DNA of 64,000 bases from Nocardia sp. NBC_01503 (GTDB lineage: Bacteria > Actinomycetota > Actinomycetes > Mycobacteriales > Mycobacteriaceae), in assembly GCF_036327755.1 (NCBI RefSeq), contig NZ_CP109596.1, positions 3,906,001 through 3,970,000 of the forward strand. The letters are read 5' to 3'. This document shows, in pieces, positions 34,062 to 42,847 of this stretch (position 1 is its first letter; each line of letters begins with the position of its first letter). Made by a program: the position numbers and the translations under genes. The notes below the pieces were generated by a model. That model was not told the origin of the DNA. It saw only the letters and a program-made list of their open reading frames with translations, and ran no database searches.

Positions 34062-34682
34062 ATGACCGGAGTGCTGGAATGGGCGCGGGCGGAGAACCTG
34101 CAGCCCGAACCGATCACCCTCGATGTCTGGAAGCAGTTGCCGCGCGACTTCTGCCGTCTGGTCGAAGTGGTGAACGGCGATGTGGTGCGGGCGGATCCGG
34201 CCTCGCACCGGCATCACAATGCCGCGCGCCGCATCGGAGCCATGCTCGAGGCCGGCGCCGAATCGCATATGGCGCGCTACAGCGACGGACCGCTGTACGC
34301 CGCCGTCGAGCAGGACGTACTGCTCTGGGAACTGCCGCGATTGACGCTGCGGCGGCCCGATATCGCGCTGTTCACCTGTGCTCCAACGGGTTCGGGTCCA
34401 CTACCCGCGGCCCGCGTGAAGATCGCGGTCGAGGTGGTGTCACCGCTGACCGAGCGCATCGACACCACCGATAAGCAGGCGGAGTACGCGCAGGCCGGAA
34501 TCCCCTGGTACTGGCTGGTTTACCTGAACCATGACCATGTGACCACTATCCAGACCCATGTGCTGGTGCTCGGCCACTATCGGCCGCACCGCCGCCTCAC
34601 GCCCACCTGCGGCGAAACCCTGATAGATATGCCGATCGAGATCCGCATCGACTGGCCGCGGCTGTACGGACTCGTCTACTGA
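34062..34682 (+). CDS. Uma2-family (DUF820) restriction-endonuclease-fold protein
   Basis: A 206-residue PD-(D/E)XK-fold protein of unknown function. The active-site candidates are visible: RRPDIALF (Asp), KIAVEVVSPLTERIDTTDKQAEYAQAGIPWYWLV (Glu, then Asp/Lys). Family members occur singly or in many copies in cyanobacteria and actinobacteria and are of unknown role. ATG 34062 has AAGGAG upstream; the frame is open from 33978. It is convergent with the MFS gene, with a hairpin between. Confidence 0.87.
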   Translation: MTGVLEWARAENLQPEPITLDVWKQLPRDFCRLVEVVNGDVVRADPASHRHHNAARRIGAMLEAGAESHMARYSDGPLYAAVEQDVLLWELPRLTLRRPDIALFTCAPTGSGPLPAARVKIAVEVVSPLTERIDTTDKQAEYAQAGIPWYWLVYLNHDHVTTIQTHVLVLGHYRPHRRLTPTCGETLIDMPIEIRIDWPRLYGLVY

Positions 34683-34691
34683 GCTGAAACA

Positions 34692-34728
34692 AGCGGGCCC
34701 CCTTCGCAATCGGTGAAGAGGGCCCGCT
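34692..34728. terminator. Bidirectional hairpin terminator
   Basis: AGCGGGCCC (34692-34700) pairs with GGGCCCGCT (34720-34728), extended by a further CTTC/GAAG pairing with one mismatch. It sits between the convergent Uma2 and MFS genes. Confidence 0.75.
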
Positions 34729-34742
34729 CACGGCGCGAGCGT

Positions 34743-36215
34743 CTAGCCCGCGATATCCGCCTTCTCGGGGGACGGAGCCTTGTCCTCGGATTTGCCGTGT
34801 CCGACGAACAGCGCGGACGCCACCACGCCGATCAGCAGAATGCAGCCCGGCAGGATCGTGGACTGGGCGAGCGCGGTGCTGATCTTCTCCAGCACCGGCG
34901 CCGGAATCTTCGCCGAGCTGCCACCGCCCTCCATCATCGGGCCACCGCCCAGCTGCTGCGCCGCCAGCCGCGAGGAGAGCAGCGCGGCGACAGCGGCCGA
35001 ACCGAGCACCGAACCGACCTGCCTGGTCGTGTTGTACACACCCGCACCCGCACCCGCCTGCTGAACCGGCAGGTTATGGGTGGCAGTGGTGGCCAGTGGC
35101 GCCCAAATGCAGGCGTTGGCTATACCCGCGACACCGCCGAGAACCAGGAACAGCGGAATCGAGGTGTCCGGCTTCATCAGTGCCGCGAATCCGAAGACCG
35201 TTGCCGCGAAGACGGCGAATCCGATGGTCGGCAGGATGCGGGGCGGCATCCGATCCGAGATCTTGCCGATGATCGGAGCGAACACACCGGTCACGATGGC
35301 CATCGGAGCCAGGACGAGCGCCGACTTGGTCGGCGACATGCCATGCACCTGTTGCAGGAAGAAATAGAACGGCACGAAGAGGCTGGTTACCGCGGCACCC
35401 ATAGTGGCGATCGCCAGACTGGAGAGCGAGAAATTGCGGTCCTTGAACAGACTCATCGGTACCAGCGGCTCACCGGTATTGCGGGCCTGATTCACCACGA
35501 ACAGCGCGAATACCACCAGACCGCCGCCGATCATCAGCCAGGTCAGTGCGTCCCAGTCGCGGGTACCGCCCTCCTGGATGCCGAAGACCAGCAGGAACAT
35601 GCCTATGCCCGAAAGCGCCACCCCGACGAAGTCGAACTTGTGCTCATGGGTTTCCAGCGAGGGCACCAGCCAGACCGCCAACGCGAACGCCACGATGCCG
35701 ATCGGCACGTTCACGTAGAAGATCCACTGCCAGCCCTGCCAATCCACCAGCGCACCGCCCAGGATCGGGCCGACCAGGGTGGCCAGACCGGCGACGCCGC
35801 CCCACAGGCCCATGGCCGCGCCGCGCTTGTCCGGCGGGAAGGTGCGGGTGATGACGGCCATGGTCTGCGGCGTCATGAGCGCCGCGCCCAGGCCCTGCAC
35901 CGCGCGGGCCGCGATGAGCATCTCGATACTCGTCGACATGGCGCACCACAGCGAGGCGAGGGTGAAGACCGTCAGGCCGATCAGATAGATGTTCTTGGGG
36001 CCGAAGCGATCTCCGAGCCGCCCGGTCACCAGCAGTGGCACCGCATAGGCGAGCAGATAGGCCGAGGTCACCCAGATGACCTTGTTGATATCGGCGTTCA
36101 GGTCCTCCTTGATCGCCGGATTGGCCACCGCGACGATGGTCATGTCCAGCAGGATCATGAAGAACCCGACGACCAGCGCGTATAGCGCCAGCCACGGATT
36201 GCGTTGAGTGGACAT
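34743..36215 (-). CDS. MFS drug exporter, 14-TM DHA2 (EmrB/QacA) family
   Basis: Proton-driven multidrug or metabolite exporter of 490 residues with about fourteen hydrophobic segments. The DHA2 motifs are visible: FFMILLDMTIVAVANPAI, the motif A GRLGDRFGPKNIYLIG, and the antiporter motif C-like GLATLVGPILGGALVDWQGW, WQWIFYVNVPIGI. Its ATG is 55 bp from the PadR gene, which lies upstream on the same strand, so both are probably transcribed from the palindrome-bearing promoter at 36993. Confidence 0.92.
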   Translation of the reverse strand: MSTQRNPWLALYALVVGFFMILLDMTIVAVANPAIKEDLNADINKVIWVTSAYLLAYAVPLLVTGRLGDRFGPKNIYLIGLTVFTLASLWCAMSTSIEMLIAARAVQGLGAALMTPQTMAVITRTFPPDKRGAAMGLWGGVAGLATLVGPILGGALVDWQGWQWIFYVNVPIGIVAFALAVWLVPSLETHEHKFDFVGVALSGIGMFLLVFGIQEGGTRDWDALTWLMIGGGLVVFALFVVNQARNTGEPLVPMSLFKDRNFSLSSLAIATMGAAVTSLFVPFYFFLQQVHGMSPTKSALVLAPMAIVTGVFAPIIGKISDRMPPRILPTIGFAVFAATVFGFAALMKPDTSIPLFLVLGGVAGIANACIWAPLATTATHNLPVQQAGAGAGVYNTTRQVGSVLGSAAVAALLSSRLAAQQLGGGPMMEGGGSSAKIPAPVLEKISTALAQSTILPGCILLIGVVASALFVGHGKSEDKAPSPEKADIAG

Positions 36216-36270
36216 GGGGTTCCTATCTAGAGAATGAAAGTCTGTGTAAGGGACTGGTTTTCGCGGTTTG

Positions 36271-36972
36271 TCAGGGGACCACGCCCTTTCGGACGGCAGC
36301 CAGGTCCGCCTGGCTCAGGCCCGCGCCCCAGTCCGCGCCGAGCCGGTCGTCGTCGTCATCGCAGCCCGGGATGCGCTCGCCGGTCACCGGATCGAAATCG
36401 GACCACGGCAGTTCGCCGGATTCGAGTTCGGCGATCACCCGCCGCAGCCAACCGGCCTCGGTGACATTCGAGGCGTGCAGGAATTCGATGACCATCCAGT
36501 ACCGCCGCGGTACCCGGCGGGAACGGACCCAGTCCTGCAGCGCCTCGAACTCGGCGACTCGGCCGTCCACCCAGGTGACGCGTTCCCGCAGTAGTGCGAT
36601 CACATCGTGCACCGGCAAATTGTGCGCCTCGGCCATGGCGAGCGGAAAAATCGGGTACTCCTTGATCGGAGTGCGGAGGATTTCCGTGATGCGCGCGCGC
36701 AGGTTGTCCCGGCCCGCCGGATTGATCCGATAGGTTGTCCGTTCCGGGCGATTACCGGCCCGATCGGTGCCCTCGGCCACCACCAGTTCCTGCTCCGCCA
36801 GCCGCGCCACCGTGTGATAGAGCGAGCCGGGTTTGATCTTCACCAGCTCGTCCTCGTGCCGGGTCATCAGGAGTTGATACATCTCGTACGGATGCATCGG
36901 CTTCTCCTCCAGCAGCGCGAGCACCGCGATCGCCAAAGGCGTCAGCGCCACACTCGCCTGCTTGCCCGCCAT
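36271..36972 (-). CDS. PadR-family transcriptional regulator
   Basis: A 233-residue repressor. The winged helix is at the N-terminus (TPLAIAVLALLEEKPMHPYE, then VKIKPGSLYHTVARLAEQEL), followed by a long C-terminal dimerisation helix region with conserved WVDGRVAEFEALQDWVRS. PadR proteins commonly repress adjacent exporters, and the MFS exporter follows it by 55 bp. The 18-bp palindrome 20 bp upstream of its start is the likely autoregulatory operator. Confidence 0.93.
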   Translation of the reverse strand: MAGKQASVALTPLAIAVLALLEEKPMHPYEMYQLLMTRHEDELVKIKPGSLYHTVARLAEQELVVAEGTDRAGNRPERTTYRINPAGRDNLRARITEILRTPIKEYPIFPLAMAEAHNLPVHDVIALLRERVTWVDGRVAEFEALQDWVRSRRVPRRYWMVIEFLHASNVTEAGWLRRVIAELESGELPWSDFDPVTGERIPGCDDDDDRLGADWGAGLSQADLAAVRKGVVP

Positions 36973-36992
36973 ATCGGCCTCCTCCGCTCCAA

Positions 36993-37010
36993 ATATTCCA
37001 CGTGGAATAT
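36993..37010. promoter_or_regulatory. Perfect 18-bp palindrome, probable PadR operator
   Basis: ATATTCCACGTGGAATAT reads identically on both strands. It lies 20 bp upstream of the PadR start codon. A second half-site CGTGGAGCAT follows at about 37015. The PadR-MFS pair is downstream on the minus strand and the AraC gene begins at 37120 on the plus strand. Confidence 0.75.
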
Positions 37011-37119
37011 ACGACGTGGAGCATGCGGGGGCAAGTTCGCGTCCAGCCGGACCGGAACCCCTGGCCCGCCGGAGGTTTCAGGGGCAGACGGGCAGCAGAC
37101 CGCTCGGTAGGCTGACGCG

Positions 37120-38136
37120 GTGGTTAGGGATTCTGTGGCCTCGCATGTGATGCGGTTGTTGTTGGGGGTCGCGGAGCAATCGGGAGTGCCCGAGCATGAG
37201 CTGGCATTCATCGACGGGGTGCGGGGACCGGCCCTGGACGATGATCTGACGCGATTTCCCACTTCGTCGCTGCTGCGGGTGTGGGAGTTGATTCACGCGG
37301 CGGATCCGGTCGGTGGGGGAGCGCGGGCCATTGCGGCGGCCGACCGGGGGCGGCTGCACGTATGGGACTATCTCGCCAGCGGAGCGCCTACGCTCGCAGC
37401 GGGTTTCGCGGATGCCGGGGAGTATTTGAGCGCCATCTGCGACCCACTCGCGCGGATTTCCGTGGTGGAGGACGGGGCGCGGCTCACCGTCGAGCATGAC
37501 AATCTGAAGACCGGTACCGAGATCGACAGGACCATCAACGAGTACGCGCTCGGGCTCATCCTGCGGCGGGCGCGGGATGCGCGCGGCGACGGATTACGGC
37601 CGGTGCGAGTGGATTTCGCGCATGCGGCACCGGCTCGGCACGACCATCTCAGCGAGGTGTTCGGCACCGGCAATATCCATTTCGGGCAGAGCGGGAATCG
37701 GATCACCTTCCTCGATCCCGAATCCGAGCCTGCCGCAAGACCTTTCGATCCCGAGCTACAGCGCGTCATGCGCATGTACGCGCGCTCGATCATCGACAGC
37801 GCACGACCCGCGCCGAATTGGCAGGACACCTTCCGCACCGCGATCGGTGAGGCCCTGGCCGACAGTCACGGGCGCGGCACCTCGCTCGAGGAGGTCGCGC
37901 ACCGGCTGGCCATGAGCCCGCGCACCCTGCAGCGCCGCCTCGCCGAACACGACACCACCTGGCGAGAAGAGTTGGAGGCGGTGCGATTCGACCACGCCAC
38001 CCGCTTGCTGCGCGACACCCAACTGTCGCTGCAATCGATTGCGGGGCGGCTCGGCTACACCGACCACCGCACCCTGCGGCGCGCCTTCCAGCGCTGGACC
38101 GGGCAGACCCCGGACGCCTTCCGGCGCGCCGCCTGA
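37120..38136 (+). CDS. AraC-family transcriptional regulator (Arabinose_bd type)
   Basis: A 338-residue regulator with an N-terminal ligand domain (HVMRLLLGVAEQSGVPEHEL onward, AADPVGGGARAIAAADRGRL) and a C-terminal AraC helix-turn-helix pair (GTSLEEVAHRLAMSPRTLQRRL, IAGRLGYTDHRTLRRAFQRW, TGQTPDAFR). The overall architecture resembles VirS/OruR-type activators that control lipid or monooxygenase operons. GTG start at 37120. No obvious target gene is immediately adjacent; the SRPBCC gene converges on it. Confidence 0.9.
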   Translation: MVRDSVASHVMRLLLGVAEQSGVPEHELAFIDGVRGPALDDDLTRFPTSSLLRVWELIHAADPVGGGARAIAAADRGRLHVWDYLASGAPTLAAGFADAGEYLSAICDPLARISVVEDGARLTVEHDNLKTGTEIDRTINEYALGLILRRARDARGDGLRPVRVDFAHAAPARHDHLSEVFGTGNIHFGQSGNRITFLDPESEPAARPFDPELQRVMRMYARSIIDSARPAPNWQDTFRTAIGEALADSHGRGTSLEEVAHRLAMSPRTLQRRLAEHDTTWREELEAVRFDHATRLLRDTQLSLQSIAGRLGYTDHRTLRRAFQRWTGQTPDAFRRAA

Positions 38137-38144
38137 ACCGGGCG

Positions 38145-38363
38145 TCACCGCGCGTTCGCGGCCGCCGCCTTCACCGCGTTCAAGGTGACCGCGGCGGCAT
38201 TCCAGATGGCGTACAGGCTCACCGCGTACGGCACCCAGGTCGGGTGGTGGATGGCGATCAAGAGGATGGTCGCCACCGCCAGTGCTAGCGCCCGATGCAC
38301 GATTCCGTTGTGCAACAGGCTCTTCAGGACGGTGGTATTGATCGAAGGCTGGATTGTGGTCAC
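38145..38363 (-). CDS. Small membrane protein
   Basis: A 72-residue protein with two hydrophobic segments (ALALAVATILLIAIHHPTW, VPYAVSLYAIWNAAAVTLNA). GTG start at 38363 overlaps the SRPBCC stop codon (GTGA), which supports both start and coupling. I do not recognise a family. It is convergent with the AraC gene, 8 bp away. Confidence 0.65.
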   Translation of the reverse strand: MTTIQPSINTTVLKSLLHNGIVHRALALAVATILLIAIHHPTWVPYAVSLYAIWNAAAVTLNAVKAAAANAR

Positions 38364-38785
38364 TGTTCCACTCGCTTCTTCAAGGCCGCGTTCAGCAGTT
38401 CGAAACTCTGCACGGTGCCGCTGATGGTGCTGCCCAGAAAGGGGGTGAGCAGTCCGCTGAAATCCTCGGCCTGCGTGAAATAGGTTCCGCCGTCCCGAGC
38501 TCGCATCGTGAACTTGTGGGTGCCGTCGAAGAGGCCGGGCACCAGCACGATGCCCTTCCAGGTGACCGCCCGCTCCGGCTCGGCCACCAGCACAACGGGT
38601 TTGAAGGTCATCGGCCGCCCGCTCACCGGATACAGGCGCAGATTCAGGCGGGAGCCGACGGCGAGCGTGCCCCGTGCCTCGCGGATGAAGGGGTTCCACT
38701 CTCCATACGCCGCGAAGTCGCTGAACACCTTCCATACCTGGTCGGGCGGGGCGTCGATCTGAATCCCGGTACTTATCGATCTCAT
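38360..38785 (-). CDS. SRPBCC-family (START/polyketide-cyclase-fold) protein
   Basis: A 141-residue hydrophobic-ligand-binding fold: IQIDAPPDQVWKVFSDFAAYGEWNPFI at the N-terminus is the hallmark of the SRPBCC domain, followed by FKPVVLVAEPERAVTWKG and FTQAEDFSGLLTPFL. Members bind lipids or polyketides or act in stress. It is the first gene of a two-gene unit with a small membrane protein and is downstream of kgd on the same strand, separated by a terminator. Confidence 0.87.
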   Translation of the reverse strand: MRSISTGIQIDAPPDQVWKVFSDFAAYGEWNPFIREARGTLAVGSRLNLRLYPVSGRPMTFKPVVLVAEPERAVTWKGIVLVPGLFDGTHKFTMRARDGGTYFTQAEDFSGLLTPFLGSTISGTVQSFELLNAALKKRVEQ

Positions 38786-38854
38786 GAATTCGACTCTAGG
38801 AGCGGCGGATTCACGCGGACGGGACTCGATACGCCAGCAAGGGGACAAACGACG

Positions 38855-38888
38855 CCGGGCCGGACTCCCGTGCGGGAATCCGGCCCGG
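38855..38888 (-). terminator. Hairpin terminator of kgd
   Basis: CCGGGCCGGA (38855-38864) pairs with TCCGGCCCGG (38879-38888); the inner CCCG/CGGG continues the stem with one mismatch. It begins 19 nt past the kgd stop codon, and on the minus strand is followed by a modest T-rich stretch. Confidence 0.75.
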
Positions 38889-38906
38889 AGCCGTGAATCG
38901 GTTGAC

Positions 38907-41900
38907 CTAGACGGTCGGCGCGAACGCCTCGCCGATGATCTCGGCCTGCTCCACCGCGTGCACCTTCGACGAACCCGAGGACGGGGCCGACATGGCGCGG
39001 CGCGAGATGCGGCGCAGCTTGGCGAAGCGGGCGGGCAGGATCTCCGGCAGGTTGAGGCCGAAGAACGGCCACGCACCCTGGTTGGCCGGCTCCTCCTGCA
39101 CCCACACCAGATCGGTGGCGTTGGGGTAACCCTCCAGCGCCTCGTTCAGGCGGAACTTCGGAATCGGGTACAGCTGCTCCACGCGCACGATGGCCACATC
39201 GTCACGCTTGTTCTTGTTCTTCTCCGCGACCAGCTCGTAGTAGATCTTGCCGGAGGTCAGCAGTACGCGCTTGACCTTCGAACGATCACCGTCGCCGCTC
39301 TCGTAGGTGGGCTCCTCGAGCACCGAACGGAACTTGTTGTCGGTGAAGTCCTCGACCTCGGAGACCACGGCCTTGTTGCGCAGCATGGACTTCGGGGTGA
39401 AGACCACCAGCGGACGGCGGATGCCGTCGAGAGCGTGCCGGCGCAGCAGGTGGAAGTAGTTCGACGGGGTGGAGGGAACCGCCACCGTCATCGAACCCTC
39501 GGCGCACAGCTGCAGGAAGCGCTCGATACGACCGGAGGTGTGGTCCGGACCCTGACCCTCGTGACCGTGCGGCAGCAGCAGCACGACCTCGGAGAGCTGG
39601 CCCCACTTGGCCTCACCGGAGGAGATGAACTCGTCGATGATGGTCTGCGCGCCGTTGACGAAGTCACCGAACTGCGCCTCCCACAACACCAGTGCGTCGG
39701 TGTTGCCGAGCGAGTAACCGTATTCGAAACCGACGGCGGCGTATTCGGACAGCGCCGAATCGTGCACCGCGAACCAACCCGGATTCTTCGACCCGATGTT
39801 GTGCAGCGGGGTGTACTCGCCACCGGTCTTACGGTCGATGATCACCGAGTGCCGCTGCGAGAAGGTGCCACGACGGGAATCCTGACCGGTCAGACGGACG
39901 GCCTTGCCCTCGTCGACCAGGGTGCCGAAGGCGAGCAATTCGCCCATGGCCCAGTCGATCTTGCCCTCGTACGCCATCTCGCGGCGCTTCTCCATGACCG
40001 GCTTGACGCGCGGATGCACATTGAAGCCCTCGGGCACGTTCACGAACGAGTCGCCGATGCGCTGCAGCACGGTCTTGTCGACCGCGGTGACCAGGGTGGT
40101 CGGCATCTTCTGCTCGTCCTCGACCGACGGGGACGGCTCCGGAACGTACTTCTCCAGCTCGCGCACCTCGTTGAAGATCCGCTCCAGCTGCCCCTGGTAA
40201 TCGCGCAGGGCGTCTTCGGCTTCCTTCATGGAGATATCGCCACGGCCGATGAGGCTTTCGGTGTACGCCTTACGCACCGAACGCTTGGTGTCGATCGCGT
40301 CGTACATATTCGGCTGCGTCATCGACGGGTCGTCGCCCTCGTTGTGGCCGCGACGGCGGTAGCAGATCATATCGATGACCACGTCGCGGTTGAACCGCTG
40401 GCGGTAGTCGACGGCCAGCTTCGCAACCCACACACAGGCTTCCGGGTCATCGCCGTTCACGTGGAACACCGGCGCACCGATGAACTTCGCGATATCGGTG
40501 GAGTATTCGGTGGAACGCGAGTACTCCGGCGCGGTGGTGAAGCCGATCTGGTTGTTCACCACGATGTGCACGGTGCCACCGGTGCGGTAGCCGCGCAGAC
40601 CCGAGAGGTTCAGGGTCTCGGCGACCACGCCCTGACCCGCGAACGCCGCGTCACCGTGCAGCATGAGCGGCACGACGGAGAAGCTGCGCGCCTCTTCACC
40701 CTTGGTGACCAGGTCTTCCTTGGTGAGCAGATCCTGCTTGGCGCGAACCAGACCCTCCAGCACCGGGTCGACGGCCTCGAGGTGCGACGGGTTGGCCGTC
40801 AGCGAGACCTCGATGTCGTTGTCACCGAACATCTGGATGTAGGTGCCGCGCGCGCCCAGGTGGTACTTCACATCGCCCGAGCCGTGCGTGGCGGCCGGGT
40901 TCATATTGCCCTCGAACTCGGTGAAGATCTTCGAGTAGGGCTTGCCGACGATGTTCGCGAGCACGTTCAGGCGGCCGCGGTGCGGCATACCGATGACGAC
41001 CTCGTCGAGCGCGTACTCGGCGCACTGGTCGATGACTCCGTCCATCATCGGAATGACGGACTCGGCGCCCTCGAGCGAGAAGCGCTTCTGGCCAACGTAT
41101 TTGGTGGCCAGGAAGGTTTCGAACGCCTCGGCGGCATTGAGCCGGGACATGATGTACTTCTGCTCGGCGACAGAAGGCTTCTCATGCTTCTGCTCGACGC
41201 GTTCCTGAATCCAGTGCAGCTGTTCGGGATCCAGGATGTGCGTGTACTCGACACCCACGTGGCGGCAGTAGGCATCGCGCAGGATGGACAGCACATCGCG
41301 CAGCTTCATGCGCTCCTGGCCGTGGAAGCCCGCGACATTGAATTCGCGATCCAGATCCCACAGGGTCAGGCCGTGCTGGGTGACATCCAGGTCCGGATGC
41401 GAGCGGAACTTGTCGTGCACCAACCGCAGTGGATCGGTATCGGCCATGAGGTGACCGCGGTTGCGGTACGCGGTGATCATCTCCTGGACGCGGGTCGACT
41501 TGTCGATACCGCGTTCCTTGATGTCCTTGCGCCAGCGCACCGGCTCGTAGGGGACACCCATGCCGTGGAAGATCTCGTCGTAGAACTCGTCCGAGATCAG
41601 CAGGTTGTGCACGGTCCGCAGGAAGTCGCCGGACTCCGCGCCCTGAATGATGCGGTGATCGTAGGTCGAGGTCAGCGTCATGAGCTTGCCGATGCCGATA
41701 TCGGCCAGCTGCTCATCGGCCATGCCCTGGAACTCGGCCGGGTACTCCATGGCGCCCGCGCCGATAATCGCGCCCTGACCCGGCATCAGTCGCGGCACCG
41801 AGTGATTGGTGCCGATGGTGCCCGGGTTGGTCAGCGAGATGGTGACACCGGACATGTCTTCGCCGGTCAGCTTGCCGGCGCGCGCCCGGCGCACGATGTC

Positions 41901-42716
41901 CTCGTACGCAGCGTGGAACTGCGCGAAGGTCATGTCCTCGGTGTTCTTGATGGCGGCGACGGCCAGCGTGCGGTTGCCGTCCTTACCGGGCAGGTCGATG
42001 GCCAGACCCAGATTGGTGTGCGCCGGGGTGACCGCGTTCGGCTTGCCGTCCACTTCCGCGAAGTGCCGGTTCATATTCGGGAAGGACTTGATGCCCTGCA
42101 CGATCGCGTAACCCAGCAGGTGGGTGAAGGAGATCTTGCCACCGCGGGTACGCGCGAGATGGTTGTTGATGACCAGCCGGTTGTCGATCATCAGCTTGGC
42201 GGGGATGGCCCGCACGCTGGTGGCCGTCGGAATGGTCAGCGACGCCGACATGTTCTTGACGATCGCGGCGGCGGCGCCGCGCAGAATCTTGGCCTCGTCG
42301 GTGGTCGCGGCCTTCGGCGCGCCCGTGGTGGGGGCGGCGTTGGAGGTCGGAGCCGGAGTGGTCTGCGGTGCGCGAACCTGCGCGGGGGCGGCCGTTGCGC
42401 CGTTCGCGAGCGCCGCGGACGCGGGCTTGGCGGCCTGCGCGTTGTTCGCGACGGAGGTCGGCGTGCTGTTCGAGGACGGCGTCACCGCCGGCGCGGCGGG
42501 GGCCGCGGGGGCGACAGGGGCCGCGGGGACAGGAGCCGCGGCGGCCGGGGTAGCCGGTCGGCCGCTGTTGCCGGTCTCGCCGGAGGTTTCCGGCGTGTAA
42601 TCGGCGAGGAACTCGTGCCAGCTCTCATCGACCGACGACGGGTCTTGCTTGTACTTCTGATACATCTCGTCGACAAGCCACTGGTTCTGTCCGAACTGGT
42701 CTGTTGAGCTGCTCAC
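38907..42716 (-). CDS. kgd: Multifunctional 2-oxoglutarate decarboxylase/dehydrogenase E1-E2 (Kgd)
   Basis: A thiamine-diphosphate enzyme of 1269 residues joining the E1 and E2 (succinyltransferase-like) activities of the 2-oxoglutarate dehydrogenase complex, as in mycobacteria and corynebacteria. The N-terminus (DQFGQNQWLVDEMYQKYKQD) is E1-like, followed by a Pro/Ala/Thr-rich linker, then an E2 catalytic domain with active-site TSTYDHRIIQGAESG. The E1 part has GMPHRGRLNVLANIVGK, HGDAAFAGQGVVAETLNLS, INNQIGFTT-like NNQIGFTTAPEYSRS, and MICYRRRGHNEGDDPS. Translation starts at GTG 42716 or an ATG at 42734. A terminator follows. The opposite strand has a 1307-codon open frame that is only a shadow. 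Confidence 0.96.
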   Translation of the reverse strand: MSSSTDQFGQNQWLVDEMYQKYKQDPSSVDESWHEFLADYTPETSGETGNSGRPATPAAAAPVPAAPVAPAAPAAPAVTPSSNSTPTSVANNAQAAKPASAALANGATAAPAQVRAPQTTPAPTSNAAPTTGAPKAATTDEAKILRGAAAAIVKNMSASLTIPTATSVRAIPAKLMIDNRLVINNHLARTRGGKISFTHLLGYAIVQGIKSFPNMNRHFAEVDGKPNAVTPAHTNLGLAIDLPGKDGNRTLAVAAIKNTEDMTFAQFHAAYEDIVRRARAGKLTGEDMSGVTISLTNPGTIGTNHSVPRLMPGQGAIIGAGAMEYPAEFQGMADEQLADIGIGKLMTLTSTYDHRIIQGAESGDFLRTVHNLLISDEFYDEIFHGMGVPYEPVRWRKDIKERGIDKSTRVQEMITAYRNRGHLMADTDPLRLVHDKFRSHPDLDVTQHGLTLWDLDREFNVAGFHGQERMKLRDVLSILRDAYCRHVGVEYTHILDPEQLHWIQERVEQKHEKPSVAEQKYIMSRLNAAEAFETFLATKYVGQKRFSLEGAESVIPMMDGVIDQCAEYALDEVVIGMPHRGRLNVLANIVGKPYSKIFTEFEGNMNPAATHGSGDVKYHLGARGTYIQMFGDNDIEVSLTANPSHLEAVDPVLEGLVRAKQDLLTKEDLVTKGEEARSFSVVPLMLHGDAAFAGQGVVAETLNLSGLRGYRTGGTVHIVVNNQIGFTTAPEYSRSTEYSTDIAKFIGAPVFHVNGDDPEACVWVAKLAVDYRQRFNRDVVIDMICYRRRGHNEGDDPSMTQPNMYDAIDTKRSVRKAYTESLIGRGDISMKEAEDALRDYQGQLERIFNEVRELEKYVPEPSPSVEDEQKMPTTLVTAVDKTVLQRIGDSFVNVPEGFNVHPRVKPVMEKRREMAYEGKIDWAMGELLAFGTLVDEGKAVRLTGQDSRRGTFSQRHSVIIDRKTGGEYTPLHNIGSKNPGWFAVHDSALSEYAAVGFEYGYSLGNTDALVLWEAQFGDFVNGAQTIIDEFISSGEAKWGQLSEVVLLLPHGHEGQGPDHTSGRIERFLQLCAEGSMTVAVPSTPSNYFHLLRRHALDGIRRPLVVFTPKSMLRNKAVVSEVEDFTDNKFRSVLEEPTYESGDGDRSKVKRVLLTSGKIYYELVAEKNKNKRDDVAIVRVEQLYPIPKFRLNEALEGYPNATDLVWVQEEPANQGAWPFFGLNLPEILPARFAKLRRISRRAMSAPSSGSSKVHAVEQAEIIGEAFAPTV

Positions 42717-42847
42717 AGCAGGTGTTCGCCTCATTTCGTTCTTCGCGCTGCGACGTTTGTGACGTGCCCGGCACGGGTAATCGGCGGATGCGCGCCGACG
42801 CGCCCCCTCTGAGGATATGCCCACCCCTGTTCGCCCATGGGCATGGA

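Noticed and set aside
34062..34682. The Uma2-family gene as a transposon-associated endonuclease.
   Set aside because: No terminal repeats, transposase or target duplication surround it, and the family is widespread as single genes.
38784..42707. A 1307-codon open frame on the plus strand opposite kgd.
   Set aside because: It is the exact complement of a highly conserved enzyme gene. High G/C at third positions of kgd removes stops on the other strand. The translation is rich in Arg, Gly and His with no recognisable motif.
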